A DNA stretch of 64,000 nucleotides. Source: Eublepharis macularius. Its lineage: Eukaryota; Chordata; Lepidosauria; Squamata; Eublepharidae. Shown piece by piece: positions 53,025 to 64,000 of this stretch. The first letter of the stretch is position 1; each line of letters begins with the position of its first letter. The translations under genes and the position numbers were made by a program. The notes beneath the pieces are model-generated. The model worked only from the letters and a program-made list of their open reading frames with translations. It searched no databases and was not told the DNA's origin. Location: NCBI RefSeq assembly GCF_028583425.1, contig NC_072801.1:62263766-62327765 (forward strand), written 5' to 3'.

Positions 53025-56000
53025 TTAGAGGCAGAAATCAGGAGCAGAGGAACCCCTGGCCCTTTCCCATTCTGCCACTTGCTCAATACTGCCTCTATCT
53101 GCTTTTCTTCCAACAAAGATTTTTAATCCTTTATGTACTTGGAAAGCATCTGTGGGAGGCAACTTTGACCCAGCAAAAGAGCAGGAAAGGAAGAGCTAAT
53201 CAATTGCACTTAAGGTGCCTTTGCATTAAAAAAAAACCCAACAGAATAATGGACCTACTTGTCACATGATGTTGGACACACATAAGCACATTAAAAAAAA
53301 TAGATATCCTGTACCCCCCACACTCCAGTGTTCAAAAATTATATTGCACATGACTTTCTGGGTGCCAGATTTAAATCAGGTAAAATTACACATTATTTAA
53401 AGCAAAAAAATTATACATATTGACAAATTCATATAAAATTAAACTGAATCAGGTTTCATCCAGAAGGAGTTGCAAGGCACACTCCAAAGTATCCGGGCTT
53501 ATTCCCCCAGCCCCAAGCGTTGATGTTGTTTAAGGGATATATCCATTTGTTATAAAGTTTCTCTAGAATTGCTGTATGTTTTTTCAATAAAATAATGTTT
53601 CCAGCTATTTCTGGTGAGGGTTTTTTTCATTGGTGGGCATTGGGCATCAATGGCTCTATATAATAGAATAGAACAATAATAATGGCTCTATTAGAATAGA
53701 ACAGGCGAATTAAACAGGGATTACCTTGCATGGAGTAAATGATTTCTGTGCCATTTACATGCAAAGCTGGTCCTACCGTGAAGTGCAGTAAGGGTGTCAG
53801 GCACCATCAAAGGCCAGAATATTGGCAGGTATTTCATTTTACAAAAAAGTTTTAAAATGTATTTTGAGTATGCAGTGATACACTCTTGAAAAATGTAATG
53901 ATATGTTTGGAGTGTTAGAGAAAGAAGGGGAGTTACTTTAGAAGTGTGCTCTATCAGCAAAAGAAACTGTGACAACAGATTTGAGTCATTTTGGGGAGAA
54001 GACCAAATGCACACTGTGATTTGTTGGGGGTGGCAGGAATGGGGTAGATTTCTCCCAGCATGTCTTGGCTGGCGCTATTCATATATATAAGTGCAGGAGA
54101 TGTGTCTCAATAAATGAGTACATATGCTTCTTTAAAGATGAAAGTGAACCTCACTTTGCTTCCTTGAATTATGTGCCTCCTCTTTCTTTGGAGGTTTTTA
54201 AGAAGAGGCTAGATGGCCATCTGTCAGCAATGCTGACTCTATGACTCACTATGAGATTGTGAGATAGAAGGCAGGAAGGGACGCACTCAGATCTCATGTT
54301 CCTTTCTTATGATCCCAGGGAAATGCTGATTACCACTTTGGAGTCAGGAAAGAATTTTCCTCTCGGCCCAGATTGGCCAGAGGGAGGCAAAAAACCTGGA
54401 GGGTTTTTTTTTTTTTGCCTTCCTCTTGGCATTGAACGGGGATCACTGGTAGAGTGGGGGGTAGCTGTGAATTTAAGCCCTATGATTCTGTGTGAATGGA
54501 AGTGGAATGAAAAGTCCTCATCCTTCAGAATTCACTAATGATGTGAACATATATTTCACAAATTATTTCCCACTGCCAAGGCAGCATAAAGGAATCTGAA
54601 ATAAATTTAGCAATGAGAACTATTGATCAAATAAAATGTTGTAAAATAATAGGTGTGAGGGACGAAAAGTGGTTGCAGAAATGCTTAAAAGATGTTGAAA
54701 TGAAATGTGCACATCTGCACAACTGTTAGGGCTAAAACTCCAAAAGCCACAATATTCAGAAGCCCCTGTTGTGTCTGTGAGAGTGTCCCTAGTTTGCTGT
54801 CCTATTGATAGCACTTGGTTATCAAATTTGCTGTTAGAGGCCATTTCAGGTGGGTAGCTATGTTGGACTGCAGTAGAAGGGTAAGATTAAAGTCCACTGC
54901 CACCTTAAAGACCAAGAAGAATCATCCCAAAGGCATAAGCTTTCAAGAGTCAAAGCTCCCTTAACTAGACAGTTCTGAACTCTTAAATTCCTGCATTGTC
55001 CCAGCCAACAATAAGAGCAAAAAAAATCACATGAAATGTGTGCCATATGATGTATCTATATTCCAAGCTTCTTGCAAGCCTGCATTGTACAGTCACAACT
55101 GTAGGCAGAGTTGCAAATAACACAGCGATAGTTACGCAGTACTGATTAAAGGTTAAAAGAGTTTATTTAGGAACTACATATCTGATAATAGTACAGAGGA
55201 GAGACAGAGAGATGCTGTCTATCTAACTACATCTTGGAGAGAGTGGGGTAGTGGAGGAGAGAGGGGGCGGATATTGCCCTGTTTAGCCCAATAGGAGACA
55301 ACACAAGGAAATGGCCTTTAGGAGACAAGAGAGTCGCTGCCCTTACTATTCTATCAAACTGATCCTTGCTGCCCCCGTATGGAAAGGTATTCTTCTCCTT
55401 GTACACCAGACATTGCTATTTCCAACAACAACAACCTTATGCAGTACATAAGGATGAGAACGACTATTTACCCAACTATTTGCTTTCCATGAATGAACGG
55501 GGTTGTCCACTCCAAATCCATCGCCCTACACCACATAGGTTCTATGAAATCTCTTGCTTTTTCAAATAAAAAAAACCCCTTTTGCTTCTATTCCAATGAG
55601 AATCAGATGTCACTGGTCTTGTCTTCACAATATATAAAAAATATGGATGCTGAAATCAAGGATTTGGAAGCTTGAGTGGAAGAATGAGTGACCACCAGTC
55701 CAGAATCATCTTTGCAGAAACCAGGCTTAACACTATCTTCATGTAGATCAACACAAGATATATGTTGAGAAGTTTGTGTTTTACGTTTATTTTGTTATAC
55801 AGAATTTAAAAAATAACAAATAGTTATTCTTCTCAAGTGCTTCTCAAAGACTGCAGAAAACCAGGCATAAGAATTCCAACCTGGAAGGTTCATGGAGTTG
55901 GGGGAACAGTCCAAACAAAAGGGTACACTACAACTGCATTTGTTTGTACCCAAGATGATGTGTTTTCAAGAGCAGCATGGCAGGCTGAACATAAGCAGGT

Positions 56001-56166
56001 GTATTCCTGTCAGGGTATCTCCATACTGTTCAAAGGCACTGCATCAATACAATTACTGCTTGTCACATGTGAAACAAGCACCAAGATTTGGGCTTGCTTC
56101 ATGCACTACATTTTTGACATGTTCAGATGTGTGCAAATTAAAAATTAATATGTGTATAGAGCAAAC
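53025..56166. other. Intergenic DNA, no recognised gene
   Basis: No exon found. A LINE-3'-end-like block near 54,190-54,250 (GGAGGTTTTTAAGAAGAGGC, then TAGATGGCCATCTGTC) and the palindromic repeat at 54,846 are the only elements noticed. Confidence 0.5.
54846..54968. repeat. Dispersed palindromic repeat (copy 2, partial)
   Basis: TCAGGTGGGTAGCTATGTTG, then CCACTGCCACCTTAAAGACC and AAGAGTCAAAGCTCCCTT; the left half of the family seen at 35,016 and 58,945. Confidence 0.65.
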
Positions 56167-56390
56167 ACCCTGACCTGGATGGCCCAGGCTAGCCCAATCT
56201 CTTCTGCTCTCAGAAGCAATCCAGAGTCAGCCCTGATTAGTACTTGGATGGGAGTCCAGCAAGGAAGTCCAGGGTCACTATGCAGAGGCAGGCAATAGCA
56301 AACCACCTCTGAACGTCTCTTGCTTGGAAAACTCTATGAAGTTGCCATAAATTGGCTGCGATTTGTTGGCATTTTACACACATAGCCAAC
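56167..56390 (+). mobile_element. 5S rRNA-derived SINE (copy 2)
   Basis: TGACCTGGATGGCCCAGGC, a mutated box A region, TTAGTACTTGGATGGGAG, then AGGCAATAGCAAACCACCTC and a GGCATTTTACACACA tail. Older than the copy at 29,210. Confidence 0.85.
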
Positions 56391-57120
56391 ATGCTTAAGA
56401 ATGTATGTCTATCATGGATTCATGTCCTAGGAGGCTGGGATGTACTATGGCTTTCCATTGCGCCTACACACAGTGATCAGACAAGCTGCCATGTAATGTA
56501 AAAAACTGGCCTTGATGGTGTAATACACTTTTTTCTTCCCTTTCAGCTGCTGTCTTAAGAAAAAATGTCACATATAATGAAACAGCCAATGAGTGTACCC
56601 TACTAAGTCATACTATCTTTCCTGTATTAAGTATCTTTAATATTTGAGATTCTTTTTCAAATCCAAGTGGCTGAGCTAATATCCATCTCCACACCTCATT
56701 AACATTCAAGATTATCTCCTTGAGCAAGCCATTTGCATATATCATCTCATTAGCATTCTTCAGAAGCTAATACCAGTTCAGAGCAGGTTTCATATCTGCT
56801 CCTCTTATTGATTTATTAATATTCAAGATTAGATACAGCAGGACTGTCAAACGTGGAAGTTCAGGGGCTTTGGGGCCCGTTGAGGTTTCTAGTTTGTGTG
56901 GCCTGCTTCACTTCCACACAACGCTGCTAATCACATATCCAAAGAACAGCACAGGAATTATTTGTATGTTAAGGCCCTTGTGTAGTTGTAAGGCAGAAAT
57001 AACGGGGGTAAGAAGTCCCATCCTGCCATAGCTAGTGTTACACGAAAACAGTCATGGCTAGATGTCCTCTTTTTTCTGATAGCTATACTTTGAAATGTCT
57101 GGGCTTTGCTTCTGTCCAAT

Positions 57121-57211
57121 GGACGCTATGGCATTATACCCTGCTCTGTTCTGGTCTCTCCCCAAACCCTGCCCTCTCCAGGAATTTTCCAACCTAGAAC
57201 AGACAACCCTA
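57121..57211. mobile_element. Fragment of TAGGGTTGCC-family hAT
   Basis: GCATTATACCCTGCTCTG through CAGACAACCCTA, the right half only. Confidence 0.65.
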
Positions 57212-57244
57212 CCAGTAAACTCAGTTTAGGTAATTCTGCAGGCT

Positions 57245-57370
57245 TGGGTTTACCAACCTCCAAATGGAGCCTCGAGTTCTCCCAGAATTACAACTAATCT
57301 CCATACTACACTTCCCCTGGAGAAAATGGCACCTTCGAAGGGTGAACCCCATGGCATCACATAGTCGTGT
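57245..57370. mobile_element. Fragment of TAGGGTTGCC-family hAT
   Basis: TGGGTTTACCAACCTCCAAA, AGAATTACAACTAATCTCCA and TGGAGAAAATGGCACCTTCG match the left half of the family. Confidence 0.62.
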
Positions 57371-57800
57371 CTCTTCCTCTATGTAATATCTTTTATTAAG
57401 GCCAACCAAAACAACACAGTATGCCAGCTTTTGAATTTTTGAGGTCCCTAGAATTCTTTTGGATGTTAAAAAACAAAACTAAAATTAAAGAAAAATTAAC
57501 GCTGCTGGTAAAGTGTGTGTGTGTGTGGGGGGGGGGATCTTTGGACCATGATCTTAAGTCCTCTTTCGCCTTATTGTCTGACTGTGACTGAACAGAGGTG
57601 GTTTTAATATTTTGGTGGCGAAAAATAAATATAAAGCTGAACTGTCCTTTTCTGGGAGACGATTTTTTTGGAGATTGACACTATTGACTTCCTTCAAACA
57701 ACTACGTTGCTTAGAGTACCGCTTCATCAGATGCTTCGACAGAGATTCCCCTCCCCCCCCCGTTAATTTCCACTCCCTCCTACTGTATCAGAGGGGGAGA

Positions 57801-57957
57801 GTGCCACCAAGTCATATCTGACATATGGGGTTTTCAAGGCAAGAGACTAACAGAGGTGGTTTGCCATCGCCTGCCGCTGCAACTCTAGCCTTCGTTGGAG
57901 GTCTCCCATCCAAATCCAAAGCCGACCCTGCTTAGCTCCCAAGATCTGACAGATAAA
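57801..57957 (-). mobile_element. 5S rRNA-derived SINE (copy 3)
   Basis: On + it reads GAGGTGGTTTGCCATCGCCT, GGTCTCCCATCCAAAT (complement of box C) and ACCCTGCTTAGCTCCC (complement of box A). Head truncated. It lies about 200 bp upstream of the CCAAT-box promoter. Confidence 0.85.
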
Positions 57958-58149
57958 GCTATGCTGGTGACAGAGGACTATTGTTTCAAGCTGCAGATTA
58001 ATTTGAGTCCCATCAACTCTAATTAGCCGCCTCATTTGTCAGTTGGGCGGGTTTACGTTCCTCATCCATCCAATTAGAGACCTGCCCGCCTTGTTTGACT
58101 GAGGAAAAACAGAGCAAGGAGGTTTTCCCGACCAGCAGCTTTTTCATGG

Positions 58150-58583
58150 CCAATTGGCTACTAGGCGACGTCAATTTTCCTTCCCCCCCCAATCAGCTTC
58201 CTCTCACTATGGTCACTCCTATTGGCCAGTAATCGCGTCCGTCGAATATTTTGAAACTCGCTCCGCCCAGTTCCTTCCCGCAACCGTTAGCGGATAAACA
58301 AACCTCCTTCTCTTTAAAACGCCGCTCTCCCCAACGTTCATATTCAAATCCTTCCAATCAGGCTCCATGGCACCGCCTCTCCACTACGCCTCTCCCCATT
58401 GGCTGCCGGTCGTCGCGGACATTGGTTGTCAACGGCCCTCCGTAAGGAGAGGACCCGAGAAGGGAGGGGGGAGGAACGGACCCCCTCCGTTCTAACGGGC
58501 CTGATTGGGCGGCCTGGGTTCGAAAGGGGTGTGGCCGGCCGTGACCGAGGGTTATAAAAGCGTTTGCTGGCCACCGGCCACCC
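58150..58583 (+). promoter_or_regulatory. CCAAT-rich TATA promoter of a downstream + strand gene
   Basis: Seven CCAAT or ATTGG cores at 58,150, 58,189, 58,221, 58,354, 58,398, 58,421 and 58,504, then a TATA box TATAAAAG at 58,553-58,560, in CpG-rich sequence unlike its surroundings. TTTTGAAA at 58,249 resembles a CHR element. Clustered NF-Y sites with a CHR are typical of G2/M genes. In human the next same-strand gene after SHISA7 is UBE2S, a mitotic E2 enzyme of the anaphase-promoting complex, so this may be its promoter; no coding match confirms it. Confidence 0.7.
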
Positions 58584-58584
58584 T

Positions 58585-58606
58585 CCTTATACTGAGGGTG
58601 GCAGAA
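58585..58606 (+). other. Candidate first exon (5' UTR)
   Basis: Transcription starting about 30 bp after the TATA box would fall in CCCTCCTTATACTGAG. A donor AA|GTGAGT lies at 58,607. The exon would be only about 20-25 nt. The start site is inferred. Confidence 0.35.
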
Positions 58607-58873
58607 GTGAGTGGACAATAGCCTGGCGGGGGGGAAGGAAGGAAAGACGATCTCCAATTGCCCCCCCCCAAATACATGGGGAAGGAAGAACTTCTTAAAG
58701 AAGGGGATTTGGGGCTTTCCCAATAAGGATTGGGGCTCCCTGGCCACACATCAAGGGGACGAGGTGCTGGGGGGAGGTAGTTAAGTAAGGTGTTCGACCA
58801 GAAGTGATCGACTGTAGATCAACGCGCATATGTGATCCCTCCAAAGATCAGGGGTAGACTGAGTTACTCTACA

Positions 58874-58899
58874 GCCCTTTACGCAGAACCAGCAGAATG
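58874..58899 (+). other. Candidate exon ending in ATG before a GTGAGT donor
   Basis: An acceptor-like ACTCTACAG is followed by CCCTTTACGCAGAACCAGCAGAATG-type sequence ending at ATG (58,897-58,899), directly followed by GTGAGT. A start codon as the last codon of an exon is common in short housekeeping genes. It may be one exon with the sequence upstream. The next coding exon is not recognised in the window. Confidence 0.35.
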
Positions 58900-58944
58900 G
58901 TGAGTGGCTTTTGGTTCCGTATGCCCACCTGTTTGAATGTAGTT

Positions 58945-59186
58945 TCGGGTGTGGGTACCCGTGTTGGTCTGCAATGGAACAACAGGAGTTGAGTCCAGTG
59001 GCATCTTAAGAGACCAACCAGATCTTCAGGGTATGAGCTTTCGAGAAGCAGAGCTCCCTTTCTCAGTTACCACGTCAGATATTTGTATCTGAAGAAGGGA
59101 GTTCTGACTCTCATACCCTGTTCGTATCCTGAAAATCTGGTTGGCCTTTAAGGTGCCACTGGACTCAAATCCACCTGTTTGATCTC
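58945..59186. repeat. Dispersed palindromic repeat (copy 3)
   Basis: Left arm GTACCCGTGTTGGTCTGCAA, GAGTCCAGTGGCATCTTAAG, then GGTATGAGCTTTCGAG. Right arm ATCTGAAGAAGGGAG, CTCATACCCTG, GTTGGCCTTTAAGGTGCC and ACTGGACTCAAATCC. The most complete of the three copies; it would form a hairpin of about 240 nt. Confidence 0.75.
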
Positions 59187-62100
59187 CTTTCTTTCAGTGG
59201 GACCCACTGGAATTGGGAGGAGGGGGGCGGTATGATATTGTGGCTGCTAGCTGGTTCTGTAGAGATGGGTAGCTTGGAACCCTGAGTTCCTTGGTACAAA
59301 GATTTAGGGGATCTTTCATCTTTGTATGTACATGTGTGTGTGAAATGGAGTGGAGAAGGAAGAAAAGAACTTTCTTGTTAAAACTCCAGCACAGAATGGG
59401 GGTGGGATCTAGGAACTGGCATGGGGGTCTGCTAAGTTGTGATATGATCCTAGTGTGTTAGGCTTTTGGGGCTGGATGGCACAGAGGACTGAGATCTCCT
59501 GTGCTGTCATGACATGGGATCTCGTGATCCAGGTAGGGCTCTGGTTTTGGCCCACTCTTAAAAGTTTCATATATGGAATTTAATAATGAGAGACATGGAG
59601 TAGGTTTTTAGAAGGGTCTGTGGAGGGGAATCTCCTCCCTTTTCAAGAGGATCCCTGAAATCCCCGAGGAGATTGCTTTTGATGATGAAAGGAATTTTGA
59701 CTTTCTACCACAAAGTAACTACTTTCTTTTAAAATTGAAGAGTCAGTGTAACTCGGCCTGAGATGGTGCAAAGGGGAAAAAAGTATTCTGTTCTGGAGGC
59801 TGGCCTTTAACTCTTTGAGCATTAAAAACACACACACTTAAAACTTCGTTTGGGTTTTAATAAGTGTAAAAGGGAATGAGGAATGTCCAAAAGAATTGGA
59901 TATTTGGAAGAAGTTTAACTTTACCCCCATTTTATCCAATATCCCATCATTCCTTTGTTAACCCTTCATCCCTAGATATGTGGCATGCCATCAGTATACA
60001 ATTTTTTGAAGTCCTGATATACTTACTTGGGGGTTCTACATTCTGTGCTGCAAATGGAGAAAGTCATTGCTTCTAATAGTGGTCAGATTAGTTTTTCTAA
60101 ATGTTCGATTCTTTGTTAGATGCTTGATTTAGATCACATTTGTTAAGGTATATTTTTTAAAGTCTTTGAGCATAAAAGTTGTGACATTTCTTTCTGTCAG
60201 TTAGTTGCTCTGTGCATATCTTCCCCTCCCTGCCAACTTTTCTTTGATTTCTTAGTACAAGACATTTTCTTTAGGCCTTTCTGTTCTTATCCTCTCATTT
60301 AAACAATACACCATTGCCTTGTAAAGAGCTCTTGAATATTCTGATGTATTGTTTCTCAAGTCCTACATTGGACAGGAGGGCAGATTTCTTTTAGTTAAGG
60401 ATCTCTAGTTAAGAAGCATTGGTGTCTGGACAACTTTATTTGCTTAATGCTCTCATTGAAAAGTGCACCCGCCCCCCCCCCCCCCTCAATGTGAAACCTT
60501 TCCTCCTGGTAAACTATTTCACTAATCAGTTTTGAAGGGTTTTTTTTATTGTCTGCAGATTTTGGGGTGCTGTGAGGTATTCCCATCCTAAAACAGTATT
60601 AATGTAAAATATATGAATCCAGCAAGACATTAAAAACCCACCCTTTTACTCTGATTGGAAGCCCGTGGCCTAAACAGGAATAAAAAATTATGCCTTGGCC
60701 AGTGCCTTTTAAAAACGGTCCTTTCTATACTGAGACTTGCACAAAGTTTGACCTTTGCATGCTTTCAGATGTGTTTAATTGTAAGGACAGATCTTTTACA
60801 AGCGGGCGGAGGGGCTTGTGCAGCAGATTTTTTTCATGCAGGCAGCAGTTATGTGTGTGAAAAAGGTGGTTCCACGATAATTCCAAATCCATCGGTTGCT
60901 TTTTCACCCTTTGTGGAGCACAGTTTGGGACCAAAGGGAAAGGTTAATGTTTTCACAGAAGAAGCCATGGATCTTTGTCAGTTTGGCCATTGGGTTTGGT
61001 GTCCCATGTTTCAGCTTTCTTCTGCTCAGATGCCAGAATAGACCTGCATCCACTGATCAGAGGCCAACATGGTATGTTGTTGCTATTCTGTGTCCATAAT
61101 AATGCTTTACTACTGGAACATTTATCAGAAGCAGTTCTATACTGTTGGTGGGATTTGAGATATTTGCCGGGGGGGGGGGGCTTGTGGGAAGAATTTTGTG
61201 ATGGAATCTGGTTTGCATTGGTGTTTGATGATCCCAAGAAAAGAAGCCATATGGGGGCAGTGTGCAGTGTGGTCTGTGTCTCCCAAGGAATTCTTTTTTG
61301 TCCTGAACAGAAATTTTTCTAAATGGAAAGTCCTTTAGTGGTCACTGCAGAAGATCCTGGGATGGTTGCAGTGTTTTATGTACAAAATCTTCACTAGGGA
61401 CAAATTAGGAGTATTTTAAAACAGGCTCTCCACCTAGTGGGTGGATAGGCAGGGGAAGGGTCTGTAAACAGGAAGGAGAATTTGTTCTTTTTTCCAGGAC
61501 TAGTTATTGGCCATTTTGAATTTTGCAGTGGCTAAGTGGGCTAGTGGGGGGGGGAAGGGAAATCAAGCTAAGTTAGCTTTGGTGAATGTATTAAAACTTG
61601 CTGTTACAGATTTTATAGAATCAAAGCAATTAACACGGCTAAAGTAGAAGAGATGTAGTAAGGAAAGGCCAGACCAGATTGCTGCTTTCCAGGGGTGGGG
61701 GAGAGGGGAGTGCAGCTCTGAAAGAGACTTGTGCAGTCAGAAAATCAACTGGCAAAAGGCAACTGCTTCTTTCTAGTGAGCTTTTTTAAAGAATCCCCAC
61801 AGAATTGGTCTAAAATTGGAGGGAGGCTGAAAATGGCTTTTTAACGATATTTAATGAAGATTACATTTCAGTGAAATGACAGCAAAGTGGTGGCAAACAG
61901 TCCCCCTTCCCCATACATGTAAAGTTAAAGAGTTGCATGTTGCTCAGGGCTTTTAGATTTGGGCCTCCCAAAGTGCGCGGAGCTTCCTTCAGCAGAGCTT
62001 GATTTGGCTTGTGTGCCAACATTGGTTATCCTTGCCAGTCAATTGATTCCTTCTGAAAGGATGCAGATGAGTATTGACAGGTGTCCATCAGCTAGTAAAT

Positions 62101-64000
62101 AGTGTGGTGTGTGATATCTCCTTTTCCAAAGAGAATCCTTAGGGGAGAGTGGGAATGGGCTTCAGCCAGGCCTACCCCCTCCTCTATCTCCTGGTGTATT
62201 CTTGAGTGTGCATGAGTTAGGAGGTCTCCCACTCTCCTGGCTTTCTGTGAACTGTGCAAAACTGAATTGTTCAAGGCGGTTTTTTCCCCCACAGGTAGGA
62301 GGGTTATGATTCAAAGAGATGTGTTGGTAAAGGGATAGCAACCGTAGATTATAATACTGTGTACTCTCTGTTGTTCCAAGTATGTTCCTATTGTGTAGTT
62401 TCTACACTGCTTAATACGTCATGATTAATTATGCTTTGCTTCAGCTCCACATCAGATTTCTGCTTGTTTTTAGATATCGTCTACTTTTGCATTTGCCTAC
62501 CCTATTCCATTGTTCATGGAATGTCCCAGCAGTCGATTGTATAGTCTGTAATATGTCTCGCATCTTGGTGAGAAAGGTAGACTATAAAAAACGTAAATAA
62601 GTAACTGTTGGTATGTGGGATCTCCCTTCAGCTGTGAGAATGAATTTTCTGGTTTTTAAGAAGGTTTTATCTTTCAGAGCTTGGGGGAACTGCATGTTCA
62701 AGTAAGCATGGAACCTTTTGGTTTGAGCCATTGACTCGGGCAATGAGACAGTGGCTGCAAGGTAGGGGGCAGGTTACGATCCTGATCTCTCTTTTTAAGT
62801 GGGGAAGTGGGCAGTTCTTTTTCAGCTCTGGAAGAGACTTATGTGAGCTGTAAATCAACTGCTAAAAGGTCATTCCCTCTGGAAATGTGCGAGGGTAAAA
62901 CGGGTTAATGTCTGGATAGCCCCAGAGAGAAGGGCCTTTCAGCTGCATTTTACAATTTTCTCTGCTTGTTTGTGTGTGTTCTTTCAGAAAATGCTGTGAG
63001 GTTTTGTGGGAAATCTAATGGATTTCTCACTCAAGGTATGACAAGACGATTCCTCCAGAATTGCTTTTGAACTAGCATGTTTAAATGCTATATTGTGAGA
63101 TTGGCACATAAACCACTGCACTGGGTTTGGCAGCTTTTGCAACATAATAGTAATATACATGCCTTTCCATAAAAGCTTGCTCCCCCATCACTCAGAAAGA
63201 GGAAAAAGTATGGTAGCATTTGAAGCTGAGCCTCAGAAATAATACTTTTGAAGGCTGGAAGCTGTGAAGCTTACATGGCTTGTTTCTTGGCATACACATG
63301 GCAATTAGGAGAGTAAAATGCTAGCCACAGTGAGAGTTTGTGTACAGGAAAAGTAGGGAACAGAAATGGGGGGGGGGTTGCTCCTTGATCCTTAGAGGTT
63401 TAGCTAACTCCCTGTTTCTACATTTTCAGCAGGAATTGTCTCCATTATTTCTTTTTCTTTGTCACATATACAAACTAGTGAATCCTGTTTGAGGACCTGT
63501 CCCATTTAGAGCTTTATTTCGGCCTTGCAGCTCCTGCTCTCAATTCATGCACAGTGATACATGACTGGGGATGGGAGGCAGACTCTATAGAAATGCTGGC
63601 CTGGTTCTTGCTTGCCACGAGCAACCAGGTGATTTACTTTTTGCAAGCCTATTTTAGTCAACTTTCTCCCCACCTCCACACACTGTGTCTTTCTGGATGT
63701 TTCTCTAGCGTGGGGTATATGCACTGTTATGCTTTTAAAACAAAAGTTGCATGGCTTTATTGGGGGGGGGCATGTGATGAGCTCAGTGGAGGAGTCCACT
63801 TAAATAGTGGTCAGAGACCAAGGTTGTTATCTTTTTAAAATAAGTTTTTCTTGCACAGTTCTTGACTTTGGATGTTGACCGAAGGGAAAAAATGCAATGG
63901 AATTGTGTACAATTTAGAAACAAATGCCCACTTCTGTTGTAGCATAACTGCTTGAAAGAGCATGATGGCAGAGCATACTTGCATGTAAATGTACTGGTGG
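59187..64000. other. Probable first intron of the downstream gene, nothing else recognised
   Basis: No coding exon, RNA gene or clear transposon identified in 4.8 kb. G- and C-homopolymer runs occur near 60,470 and 61,171. If the candidate ATG exon at 58,897 is real, this is its intron. Confidence 0.4.

Noticed and set aside
62988-63035. Exon-like segment with TTCTTTCAG acceptor and CAAG/GTATGA donor
   Set aside because: About 48 nt with no recognisable peptide, and it gives an immediate stop if read from the candidate ATG exon; could be chance.

Overview
The window is vertebrate nuclear DNA, most likely from a squamate reptile (lizard or snake). One host gene with introns sits in a dense field of repeats typical of squamates: a full-length L1, fragments of BovB, L2-like and CR1-like LINEs, 5S-rRNA-derived and tRNA-derived SINEs, many small hAT and Harbinger-like elements, and a long endogenous retrovirus. 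No bacterial-style operon, CRISPR array or RNA gene is visible.

Layout. Positions 1 to about 13,960 hold an endogenous retrovirus whose left end lies outside the window: a repeat-rich leader, gag, pol, an unusually long pol-env spacer, env, an array of ATGAATT words, and a right LTR. From 13,965 to 18,900 there is no recognised gene, only small repeats. A complete L1 LINE, with both reading frames open and a 17-bp target duplication, fills 18,924-25,033. From 25,050 to 30,190 there are layered repeats, including one hAT element nested in another and a palindromic element inserted into a BovB fragment.

The host gene is SHISA7 on the + strand. Five coding exons between 30,290 and 42,714 give a predicted 512-residue type I membrane protein of the synapse, with the Shisa cysteine-rich domain, one membrane segment and the C-terminal PDZ ligand EVTV. 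All splice sites and phases fit. Its probable 3' UTR runs to a polyadenylation signal near 44,655 and contains a strange TGATG/GATGTCA-rich stretch.

Between 44,700 and 58,000 there is intergenic DNA with DNA transposons and SINEs. At 58,150-58,610 a CpG-rich promoter carries seven CCAAT/ATTGG boxes and a TATA box. It is followed by candidate short first exons, one ending exactly in ATG before a GTGAGT donor. The human neighbour of SHISA7 on the same strand is UBE2S, a mitotic gene, so this is plausibly the UBE2S promoter. No UBE2S coding exon was recognised before the window ends.
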